From Brucella sp. BE17 (GTDB lineage: Bacteria > Pseudomonadota > Alphaproteobacteria > Rhizobiales > Rhizobiaceae), in contig NZ_CP154467.1 in the NCBI RefSeq assembly GCF_039545455.1, positions 930,001-994,000 of the forward strand: a DNA stretch of 64,000 nt, given 5' to 3'. The position numbers and the translations under genes were made by a program. Under the pieces are notes generated by a model. The model did no database searches, was not told where the DNA came from, and worked only from the letters and a program-made list of their open reading frames with translations. Positions 26,048 to 33,106 of this stretch are shown piece after piece. Numbering within the stretch: the first letter of the stretch is position 1; each line of letters starts with the position of its first letter.

Positions 26048-26476
26048 ATGCCGACAAAAGCAGATCTCAGTCTGATTTCCCTGCTGCGTGAAAACGCACG
26101 CGCCTCCACAGCCGAACTGGCAAGGAAGCTCGGAGTCTCGCGCACGACCGTGCAAAGCCGCCTCGAAAAACTAGAAAGACAAGGCATTATTCAGGGTTAC
26201 ACGGTGCGCATAGCCCCCGCGTTCGAGCGCGATCTGGTGCGTGCGCATGTGCTGGTGACGGCGCTCCCGAAACTCTCGCCAAAAGTGGAAGCAGCCCTTC
26301 GCGAGATGATGGTGGTAAGGACGTTGCATTCGGTCAGCGGAAATTTCGACATGATCGTCATTGTTGAAGCGCCATCCATACAGGAACTGGACGCCATTCT
26401 CGACCGTATCGGCGCACTTGAAGGCGTGGAACGCACGATGTCATCCATCATCCTGTCCACACGCATCGAACGTTGA
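26048..26476 (+). CDS. Lrp/AsnC-family transcriptional regulator
   Basis: A 142-residue feast/famine regulator. The N-terminal helix-turn-helix (LARKLGVSRTTVQSRLEKLERQG, residues about 21-43) is followed by a RAM ligand-binding domain (50-140) with HSVSGNFDMIVIVEA. It is divergent from the lysine-dehydrogenase-like gene and most likely controls that unit in response to an amino acid. It ends 7 bp from the stop of the convergent mgtC. Confidence 0.93.
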   Translation: MPTKADLSLISLLRENARASTAELARKLGVSRTTVQSRLEKLERQGIIQGYTVRIAPAFERDLVRAHVLVTALPKLSPKVEAALREMMVVRTLHSVSGNFDMIVIVEAPSIQELDAILDRIGALEGVERTMSSIILSTRIER

Positions 26477-26483
26477 TCTACTA

Positions 26484-27200
26484 TCAGTCCGCTGAACTGC
26501 CTTCCCAACCGGCATAAAAGGCACCGGGCTGCTTTTCCATAAAGGTGGTGACCGTCTCGATTTCCGCTGGATCGATGGCGGTACTGACGAGTGTGGCAAG
26601 TATTTCCACCGTCTTCGCATCGCGGTGCGTGATGCGCACATCGCTGACCGGATAATTCGCATCCTCAAGCTTCTCGACAAGCAATTCGCGCAGCTCCTCG
26701 CCTTCATCATGGATCGCGATCACGCGCACCTCGTAGGTCTGTTCAGACTTTTGTTCGTCGATAGGAATACGATTGATAAGATTGACGAGCGGGCGCAAAA
26801 GCGTGTTGCCGAGCAGAATGAAGGCCGTCAGGAGAGCCGCTTCGGCCAGCATGTCGGTTCCCGCACACGCCCCCACCGCAGCCGAACACCAGAGCGTTGC
26901 AGCCGTATTGAGGCCGCGCACGTTCATGCCCTCCTTCATAATGACACCTGCGCCAAGAAAGCCGACGCCCGAGACCACATAGGCTATGACACGTACCGCT
27001 TCCACGCTGCCTGCGATGCGGCTTGCCAGATCGACGAAGGAGGCCGCCCCGATCGCCACCAGCGCATTGGTGCGTAAACCCGCCGTGCGCTGGCGATACT
27101 GACGCTCGGCACCGATCAGTGTTCCGAAAATGAAGGCTGCTGTCAAACAGACGACCGTATCGAGAAACGGAAAAAAATCAAAAGTTTTAAAAAATTGCAC
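26484..27200 (-). CDS. mgtC: MgtC/SapB-family membrane protein
   Basis: A 238-residue inner-membrane protein. About five transmembrane helices form the MgtC domain, with conserved LIGAERQYRQRTAGLRTN, VGFLGAGVIMKEG and GLNTAATLWCSAAVG. A C-terminal cytoplasmic ACT-like domain (about 150-238) is present, as in long MgtC proteins. Family members support growth in low Mg2+ and intramacrophage survival. No Mg-responsive leader was recognised in the short gap to serA. Confidence 0.93.
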   Translation of the reverse strand: MQFFKTFDFFPFLDTVVCLTAAFIFGTLIGAERQYRQRTAGLRTNALVAIGAASFVDLASRIAGSVEAVRVIAYVVSGVGFLGAGVIMKEGMNVRGLNTAATLWCSAAVGACAGTDMLAEAALLTAFILLGNTLLRPLVNLINRIPIDEQKSEQTYEVRVIAIHDEGEELRELLVEKLEDANYPVSDVRITHRDAKTVEILATLVSTAIDPAEIETVTTFMEKQPGAFYAGWEGSSAD

Positions 27201-27270
27201 GGCAAAATTCCTTTTTTGCCAAAGCCATACAGAAATGTTTTAAAGTTGTGATGACAGATAAAAAAATGGC

Positions 27271-27299
27271 AGGCTGCCCGAATTATGACCGGGCAGCCT
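27271..27299 (-). terminator. Rho-independent terminator of serA
   Basis: A 10-bp stem AGGCTGCCCG/CGGGCAGCCT with a 9-base loop; on the minus strand it is followed by GCCATTTTTT. Confidence 0.88.
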
Positions 27300-27306
27300 C
27301 GACAGA

Positions 27307-28545
27307 TCAATAAAGAAGACGCGCGCGGATTGTGCCCGGAATTTCTCGGATCGCATTCAAAATATCGTCGCTCGCCTCGCCGACACCATCGGCTTCCATC
27401 ACCAGATAACCGACTTCACCGTCGGTCTGGAGAAACTGGCTGGCGATGTTGATGCCGTAGCTGGAGAAGATATTCATCAGGCTGTTGAGGATACCAGGAC
27501 GATTTTCGTGCACATGCATGAAACGCGTGCCGGTCGGGCGTGGCGGCAATTGCACCTGCGGGAAATTGACAGCGCCCACCGTTGAGCCGACATCGGAATA
27601 TTCGATCAGCTTTCGGGTAACTTCAGTGCCGATACGCTCCTGCGCCTCTTCGGTGGAGCCACCGATATGCGGGGTCAAGATGACATTCTCCAAGCCTTGC
27701 AGTGGCGTGACGAACTTATCGCTGTTGGATGCGGGCTCGACCGGGAAAACGTCGATAGCAGCACCTGCGAGATGCCCTTCACGCAAAACCTGGGCCAGCG
27801 CTTCGAGATCGACCACATTGCCGCGCGCATTGTTGAGAAGAAAAGCGCCCTTCTTCATCTTGCGCAGCTTGGCTTCGGTGATGAGCTTCGATGTAGACTT
27901 GTTCGAAGGCACATGCAGGCTGACCACATCAGAGGTCTTGAGAAGATCGTCCAGGCTCGATGCGGGCTTCACATTGCCATATTGCAGCTTGTCGGACGTA
28001 TCGAAGTAGCGCACCGTCATGCCGAGGCTTTCAGCGAGATTGCCGACCTGCGAGCCGATATTGCCGTAACCGACGATGCCGAGTGTCTTGCCACGCACTT
28101 CGCGGCTACCGGTTGCAGACTTGTCCCAGCCGCCTTCATGCGCCGAAACGGAACGAGGAAAAATACGACGCATCAGAATAATGATTTCACCGATCACCAG
28201 TTCGGCTACCGAACGCGTGTTGGAGAACGGCGCGTTGAAGACCGGAATGCCGCGCTTGCGTGCGGCCTTGAGATCGACCTGATTGGTGCCCACCGAGAAA
28301 CAGCCAACGGCGATCAGGCGGTTGGCGGCTTCAAAAATCTCTTCCGTCAGCTGCGTACGCGAGCGAATACCTACGATATGCGCCGAGGCAATGGCTTCGA
28401 TCAGTTCGGCTTTATCGAGCGCCTTCGGCAGATGGCGGACATTCGTATAGCCAATGGATTTGAAGTAATCGACAGCACTCTGGTTGATACCTTCGAGCAG
28501 AAGAACATTGATGCGGTCACGGGCGAAAGAAAGACGTTCAGTCAT
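27307..28545 (-). CDS. serA: D-3-phosphoglycerate dehydrogenase
   Basis: A 412-residue enzyme (E. coli SerA: 410) that oxidises 3-phosphoglycerate in the first step of serine synthesis. It has GIRSRTQLTEE, GCFSVGTNQVDL, Rossmann GIVGYGNIGSQVG, NNARGNVVD, catalytic His in LTPHIGGSTEEAQ and a C-terminal ACT domain for serine feedback (MHVHENRPGILN). ATG 28545 is preferred over the longer frame from 28572 by length and the GGAAA site. Single gene with terminator. Confidence 0.96.
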   Translation of the reverse strand: MTERLSFARDRINVLLLEGINQSAVDYFKSIGYTNVRHLPKALDKAELIEAIASAHIVGIRSRTQLTEEIFEAANRLIAVGCFSVGTNQVDLKAARKRGIPVFNAPFSNTRSVAELVIGEIIILMRRIFPRSVSAHEGGWDKSATGSREVRGKTLGIVGYGNIGSQVGNLAESLGMTVRYFDTSDKLQYGNVKPASSLDDLLKTSDVVSLHVPSNKSTSKLITEAKLRKMKKGAFLLNNARGNVVDLEALAQVLREGHLAGAAIDVFPVEPASNSDKFVTPLQGLENVILTPHIGGSTEEAQERIGTEVTRKLIEYSDVGSTVGAVNFPQVQLPPRPTGTRFMHVHENRPGILNSLMNIFSSYGINIASQFLQTDGEVGYLVMEADGVGEASDDILNAIREIPGTIRARLLY

Positions 28546-28784
28546 TTTCAGATTTCCAGGCTGGAACAGCAATTTTCGGTAGCGATATCAACATAGTAGC
28601 GTTGGTCGTCACCGCGATATTTCAGATACATGCGTTTGAAGAACAGCTGTCACCGATTCTTGTTTGCGGCTGCTTTAGCACCAGGGAACCGACGGGTACA
28701 GACGTCAAAGGGGGCACCCGCTGCCAAAAATGCCGGTTGTCGGCTTCTGTTGCGCAAATGTCGCGGGAAAGCAAGCGCATGGTG

Positions 28785-29711
28785 TCAAGCCGCCGCTTTC
28801 CCGATGTCCTCGATGGCATAAGGGGTCGACTGGTACATTTCGTTGATCCAGTTGCCGAACAACAGATGCGCATGGCTGCGCCAGCGGTTTTCCGGCGTTT
28901 TCGTCGGATCATCACCGGGGAAATAATGCGCAGGCACCCGTGCTTCCGGCTCGGCCTGAATATCACGAAAATACTCATCCGCAAGCGACGTCGTGTCATA
29001 TTCGACGTGGTTGAACATATGCAGTGCACGGTGCTTGGGATCATCCAGCAGGCACAGGCCCGACTCAGCGCTTTCAACGAGTACGTTCATGCCGCTTTCT
29101 TGCGGAATGTCTTGTTTTCGCACTTCCGTCCAGCGCGATACGGGGATCGCGAAATCATCATTAAAACCGCGCAGGTAAGGCGAAGCAGGCGCGCGATTAC
29201 GTTGACGAAAGACGCCGGAAATTTTTGCCGGCAGTTCATATTTTTTCATACCATGAAAATGATGCACAGCTGCCTGTGCCGACCAGCAGATATTCAGTGT
29301 GCGATGCACATTGGTCTGCGTCCAGTCGAACACGCGCTGCAATTCATCCCAATAGGTCACCTCCTCGAAGGCAAAACGCTCGACCGGCGCACCGGTAATG
29401 ACGAAGCCGTCGAAACGTTCTTCGCGCACATCTTCCCATGGACGATAGAAAGACAGCATATGATCGGCGGGGGTGTGGCGCGCAACGTGATTGGTAATAC
29501 GCACCAATGTGAGTTCCAATTGAAGCGGGGTTGCCCCCAGAAGACGCGCAATCTGCGTTTCAGTTGTCATCTTGTTGGGCATCAAATTGAGAAGACCGAT
29601 GCGCAAGGGGCGTATGTCCTGACGCACGGCATCGGCCTCGCGCATGACCATGACGCCCTCGGCTTCGAGAACGGAGGTTGCGGGCAGATCGTCAGGAATT
29701 TTTATCGGCAT
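28785..29711 (-). CDS. metA: Homoserine O-acetyltransferase (MetA family, acetyl-CoA-specific residue)
   Basis: A 308-residue MetA that acylates homoserine to start methionine synthesis. The catalytic triad falls at exact family positions: Cys142 (NICWSAQ), His235 and Glu237 (NHVEYD). Residue 111 is Glu (GAPVERF). In MetA enzymes Glu111 goes with acetyl-CoA and Gly111 with succinyl-CoA, so O-acetylhomoserine is the predicted product, which suits the MetY encoded at 11.1-12.4 kb. The leader carries an S-box-like aptamer (29798-29872). Confidence 0.95.
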   Translation of the reverse strand: MPIKIPDDLPATSVLEAEGVMVMREADAVRQDIRPLRIGLLNLMPNKMTTETQIARLLGATPLQLELTLVRITNHVARHTPADHMLSFYRPWEDVREERFDGFVITGAPVERFAFEEVTYWDELQRVFDWTQTNVHRTLNICWSAQAAVHHFHGMKKYELPAKISGVFRQRNRAPASPYLRGFNDDFAIPVSRWTEVRKQDIPQESGMNVLVESAESGLCLLDDPKHRALHMFNHVEYDTTSLADEYFRDIQAEPEARVPAHYFPGDDPTKTPENRWRSHAHLLFGNWINEMYQSTPYAIEDIGKAAA

Positions 29712-29797
29712 TTCACATCAGTCCCTATTCTTCGTCCAAAAATTCTTGGCCGGGAAAGACGCTGAGTGGCTTCATCCGTTTATTTGCCGGGTCGGCC
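29712..29797 (-). promoter_or_regulatory. Expression platform of metA leader
   Basis: In mRNA sense the 3' strand of aptamer helix P1 overlaps GUGGC (29799-29795), which can instead pair with GCCAC (29770-29766). No U-tailed terminator follows and the weak SD AGGGAC lies at 29726-29721, so translational control is more likely than attenuation. A CGGAU segment here could pair with the P3 loop (UCCG). Confidence 0.45.
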
Positions 29798-29872
29798 ACA
29801 TCCTCCCTTGCGAGAGTACCACCTTGCCCGGAACGGCAGGTTGGCGTTGGGCGCCTCCCCAACTCTTGATGT
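29798..29872 (-). ncRNA. Candidate S-box-superfamily (SAM-I/IV-like) riboswitch aptamer of metA
   Basis: Read 5' to 3' in the RNA: P1 ACAUC pairs with GAUGU (29872-29868 with 29802-29798, extendable by two G-U pairs); J1/2 AAGAG; P2 hairpin GUUGGG/CCCAAC; GCCAACC; P3 UGCC/GGCA (29838-29825); AGGUGGUA; P4 CUCUC-GCAA-GGGAG; then P1 closes. The order and the single-stranded AAGAG, CAACC and AGGUGnUA blocks match the S-box core, while P2 lacks the kink-turn and GAUGAA loop. The predicted promoter places the start a few bases before P1. Confidence 0.6.
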
Positions 29873-29882
29873 AATGCGCCAC

Positions 29883-29911
29883 TTCATACGCAAATGCTGA
29901 AGCGATGGCAA
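29883..29911 (-). promoter_or_regulatory. Predicted metA promoter
   Basis: -35 TTGCCA (29911-29906) and -10 TATGAA (29888-29883) with a 17-bp spacer. The start would fall near 29876, immediately 5' of the aptamer. Confidence 0.55.
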
Positions 29912-30012
29912 CAGATTTGCGCAATCGGGCCTAAGAGGGGAACAAATAAGCGTGATCCGCGTTCAGCATGAAAGGCCTGCAATCATTCAAACAGGCCATC
30001 AGGGAGGTTACA

Positions 30013-30132
30013 ATGAGCAATATTCTGTTTTGGACGGCGCTAATTATAGCGCCCGTGTTGCTAGGCACTTTGTTCGCTTTATTGCGTAATTTCCATCATC
30101 ACGAAGACATCTCAGCCGGACCGAGGGGTTAG
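30013..30132 (+). CDS. 39-residue single-pass membrane miniprotein
   Basis: ATG 30013 follows a near-ideal AGGGAGGT at 30001-30008. The peptide has a short polar start, one hydrophobic helix (about residues 4-24), then RNFHHHEDI and a polar tail, ending at TAG 30130. The strong ribosome site, the clean membrane helix and the lack of any competing gene support translation. The His/Glu/Asp cluster after the helix could bind metal; no family is recognised. The type II NADH dehydrogenase gene starts 164 bp downstream. Confidence 0.65.
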   Translation: MSNILFWTALIIAPVLLGTLFALLRNFHHHEDISAGPRG

Positions 30133-30296
30133 TGGTTTGATTCCAACATTTGCATACCGTTACGCCACCCCTGAGAGCAAATGTTGAAACCTTGAATCCA
30201 CTAGCCTTGCAAATCCGTATACCTCCTATTCTTATATGACGCTGGCTTCCTGTGACAGGCTATGACACTAATGTGTCCCAACAGCAGGAACGAAAA

Positions 30297-31571
30297 ATGA
30301 TGGAACCCAAAGTCGAGCATATTGTCGTCGTAGGGGCCGGCTTCGCGGGTCTGCAACTGATCCATGGACTGAAAGGCTCCGGCGTCAGAATCACCCTAAT
30401 CGACCAGCGTAATCATCATCTCTTCCAGCCTCTCCTTTATCAGGTTGCGACGACAATATTGGCAACGTCGGAAATCGCATGGCCGATCCGCCATCTTTTC
30501 CGGGATCGCAAGGATGTCACCACGCTTTTGGGCGCGGTGTCCGGCGTTGATACAGCAAGCAAACACGTAAAGCTCGAAAACGGTGAAGAAATCCCGTTTG
30601 ATATCCTCGTGCTCGCCACAGGTGCCCGACATGCCTATTTCGGCCATGATGAATGGGGAAAAGATGCGCCGGGCCTCAAAACGCTGGAAGATGCAACCAC
30701 AATCCGCCGCCGCCTTTTGCTGGCTTTCGAGCGCGCCGAGCGGGAAACCGACCCAGCCAAAAAACAAGCATTATTGACCTTCGGCATCGTTGGCGGCGGA
30801 CCAACCGGCGTCGAACTGGCTGGGATCATTTCCGAACTTGCAAAACGCACCATATGGCCGGAATTCCGCAACATAGACACCCGACAAACTCGCGTTCTTC
30901 TGCTTGAAGCAGGGCCGCGTCTATTGGCAGCTTTTCCGGAGAATCTTTCGGACTACGCGAAAGAGGAACTCGAAAAACTCGGCGTGGAGGTGCGTCTTGG
31001 CACACCGGTCAAGGATGTTTCGGCCGAAGGTCTGACGGTTGGTGACAAATTTATCGCATGCCATACCGCAGTGTGGGCTGCAGGTGTTGCCGCATCACCA
31101 GCCGCCCGATGGCTGGAAGCCGAAAGCGACAGGGCTGGGCGCGTCAAGGTTCTGCCCAATCTGGCCGTCCCCGGACATAATGATATTTTCGTCATCGGCG
31201 ATACGGCGAACGTGGAAACGACGGATGGGAAACCTGTTCCCGGAATTGCTCCGGCTGCCAAACAGCAGGGAGCCTATATTGCCAAGGTCTTGCGCAGCCG
31301 TATCGAGGGAAAGAAAGCCCCTGCGCCGTTTCGTTATCGCCATCAGGGCAACCTTGCCATCATCGGTAAGAATGCTGCTGTCGTCGATATCGGTCGTATG
31401 AAGCTCAAAGGCAGAATGGCCTGGTGGTTCTGGGGCATTAGCCATATCTTTTTCCTGATCGGCACCCGCAGCCGTGCGGCTGTCGCATGGAGCTGGCTGT
31501 GGACCTATCTGTCAGGGCAGCATAGCGCACGGCTGATCACCCAGGGCAAAGACACGGAAGATCATAAATAA
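30297..31571 (+). CDS. ndh: Type II NADH:quinone oxidoreductase (NDH-2)
   Basis: A 424-residue FAD enzyme that passes electrons from NADH to quinone without pumping protons. The N-terminal FAD motif is VVVGAGFAGLQ, the second nucleotide motif GIVGGGPTGVELAG lies near residue 160, and the FAD-closing VIGDTANVE lies near 300. A C-terminal hydrophobic/amphipathic segment (WWFWGISHIFFLIG) anchors it to the membrane. ATG 30297 is chosen for AGGAA six bases upstream. It is convergent with fdhA, with a hairpin between. Confidence 0.92.
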   Translation: MMEPKVEHIVVVGAGFAGLQLIHGLKGSGVRITLIDQRNHHLFQPLLYQVATTILATSEIAWPIRHLFRDRKDVTTLLGAVSGVDTASKHVKLENGEEIPFDILVLATGARHAYFGHDEWGKDAPGLKTLEDATTIRRRLLLAFERAERETDPAKKQALLTFGIVGGGPTGVELAGIISELAKRTIWPEFRNIDTRQTRVLLLEAGPRLLAAFPENLSDYAKEELEKLGVEVRLGTPVKDVSAEGLTVGDKFIACHTAVWAAGVAASPAARWLEAESDRAGRVKVLPNLAVPGHNDIFVIGDTANVETTDGKPVPGIAPAAKQQGAYIAKVLRSRIEGKKAPAPFRYRHQGNLAIIGKNAAVVDIGRMKLKGRMAWWFWGISHIFFLIGTRSRAAVAWSWLWTYLSGQHSARLITQGKDTEDHK

Positions 31572-31577
31572 AACCAC

Positions 31578-31605
31578 CCAGGTGCCACGCAACGGTGGCA
31601 CCTGG
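31578..31605. terminator. Bidirectional hairpin between ndh and fdhA
   Basis: An 11-bp perfect stem CCAGGTGCCAC/GTGGCACCTGG with a 6-base loop between convergent stops. There is no T run, so termination strength is uncertain. Confidence 0.6.
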
Positions 31606-31617
31606 AATTATGAATAA

Positions 31618-32808
31618 TCAGGCTACCTTGCCGAGCATTCCGTGCGGATCAAGTACGAATTTCTTCGCTACCCCCTGATCAAAGCTTTCATAGCCCTGTG
31701 CCGCATCTTCCAGCGAAATTATCTCGGCATTGACGATATCGGCAATCGGCAGGCGGTCATGCAGGATTGCCTGCATCAATTGCCGATTGTATTTAAGCAC
31801 CGGTGTCTGACCGGTATGGAAGGTCTGCGCCTTCGCCCAGCCAAGCCCGAAACGAAGCGACAGACTGCCCTCTTTTGCAGCACTATCGACCGCACCAGGA
31901 TCTTCCGTCACATAAAGCCCCGGAATGCCGATGGCACCTGCAGGCCGGGTTATCTCCATCATCTGGTTGAGAACAATGGCCGGTTGTTCGCCACCGCTAT
32001 GGCCTCTTGCCTCAAAGCCCACCGCATCAATGGCGCTATCGACCTCGTTGCTGCCCGTGACTTCGGCGATCATGTCGCCAAGACGGTCGCTTGCCGAGAG
32101 ATCAATCGGCTCGAAACCGACCTTACGCGCATGATCGAGCCGCTCCTTGTTGAAATCGCCGACCATCACGACGGCAGCTCCCAGAATACGGGCAGAGGCT
32201 GCGGCAGCTAAGCCGACCGGTCCGGCACCAGCCACATAGACTACTGAACCCACGCCCACACCTGCCTTGACCGCGCCATGAAAGCCGGTCGGCAGAATGT
32301 CGGAGAGCATTGTCAGGTCGCGTATCTTTTCCATAGCACGATCGCGGTCGGGAAACTTCAGCAGATTGAAATCGGCATAGGGCACCGTCACATAACGCGC
32401 CTGCCCGCCGATCCAGCCGCCCATATCGACATAGCCAAAGGCACCACCAGCGCGTGACGGATTGACGGTCAGGCAAACACCGGTGTCCTGCGACTTGCAG
32501 CAGCGGCAACGCCCGCATGCGACATTGAATGGCACGGAAACAATATCGCCGACATCGAGCATTTCAACGTCACTGCCCTTTTCGATGATTTCGCCGGTGA
32601 TTTCATGCCCAAGCACCAGTCCCGGCATTGCGGTGGTGCGTCCGCGCACCATGTGCTGATCGGAGCCACATATATTGGTCGAAATAACTTTAAGAATGAC
32701 GGCATGTTCGAGTTTTCGCCCGTCCGGTGCGGCCAATACCGAATCTTCAATGTCTCGCACTTCGACTTTGCCGGGCCGCAAATAGACGACACCACGGTTC
32801 TTGCTCAT
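31618..32808 (-). CDS. fdhA: Glutathione-independent formaldehyde dehydrogenase (Zn, NAD)
   Basis: A 396-residue zinc alcohol-dehydrogenase-family enzyme that dismutates or oxidises formaldehyde with tightly bound NAD. The catalytic zinc ligands are Cys47 (NICGSDQH) and His68-Glu69 (LGHEITG); structural zinc cysteines are clustered at about 98-112 (CGRCRCCKSQDTGVC). The NAD fold has AGAGPVGLAAA. The insert with GGAFGYVDMGGWIGGQ is typical of FdhA. Single gene. Confidence 0.93.
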   Translation of the reverse strand: MSKNRGVVYLRPGKVEVRDIEDSVLAAPDGRKLEHAVILKVISTNICGSDQHMVRGRTTAMPGLVLGHEITGEIIEKGSDVEMLDVGDIVSVPFNVACGRCRCCKSQDTGVCLTVNPSRAGGAFGYVDMGGWIGGQARYVTVPYADFNLLKFPDRDRAMEKIRDLTMLSDILPTGFHGAVKAGVGVGSVVYVAGAGPVGLAAAASARILGAAVVMVGDFNKERLDHARKVGFEPIDLSASDRLGDMIAEVTGSNEVDSAIDAVGFEARGHSGGEQPAIVLNQMMEITRPAGAIGIPGLYVTEDPGAVDSAAKEGSLSLRFGLGWAKAQTFHTGQTPVLKYNRQLMQAILHDRLPIADIVNAEIISLEDAAQGYESFDQGVAKKFVLDPHGMLGKVA

Positions 32809-33106
32809 TCCTGTCTCCTCCTAAGTGGACAATGATAAGTCGATGGTAAAAATGTAACGACGATAGCTGCTCTGTTCAGTCCCAATCGCGACATGCCTCA
32901 TCCAATATGAGCGCAACTGGCCGGACCGACTTAGCGATCAACGCGAGCAAAGCTAGCTGGCTTTAGATTAGCATTTCCTGTCGAAAGTGCCTGTTCCTTG
33001 TACATAGTGATACAAAGTTTCTTGACACCGGCTAAAGCGCAAGCTTCTCATGCCTTTCATTCCGGGAACTTTACAACCGGACAGGACGGCAATCGAGGAG
33101 AGGCAA
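32809..33106. promoter_or_regulatory. Divergent intergenic region upstream of alpha-2-macroglobulin gene
   Basis: A TTGTA-8-TACAA inverted repeat lies at 32998-33015, followed by TTGACA near 33022. A matching -10 is not clear. Confidence 0.35.

Noticed and set aside
28602..29765. Plus-strand open frame of 387 codons
   Set aside because: It is antisense to metA and its leader; metA has all catalytic residues, so the plus frame is a shadow.
29798..29872. Cobalamin or TPP riboswitch
   Set aside because: A GCCACT segment resembles the cobalamin core, but the B12 box and TPP motifs are absent; the S-box-like fold explains the leader better.
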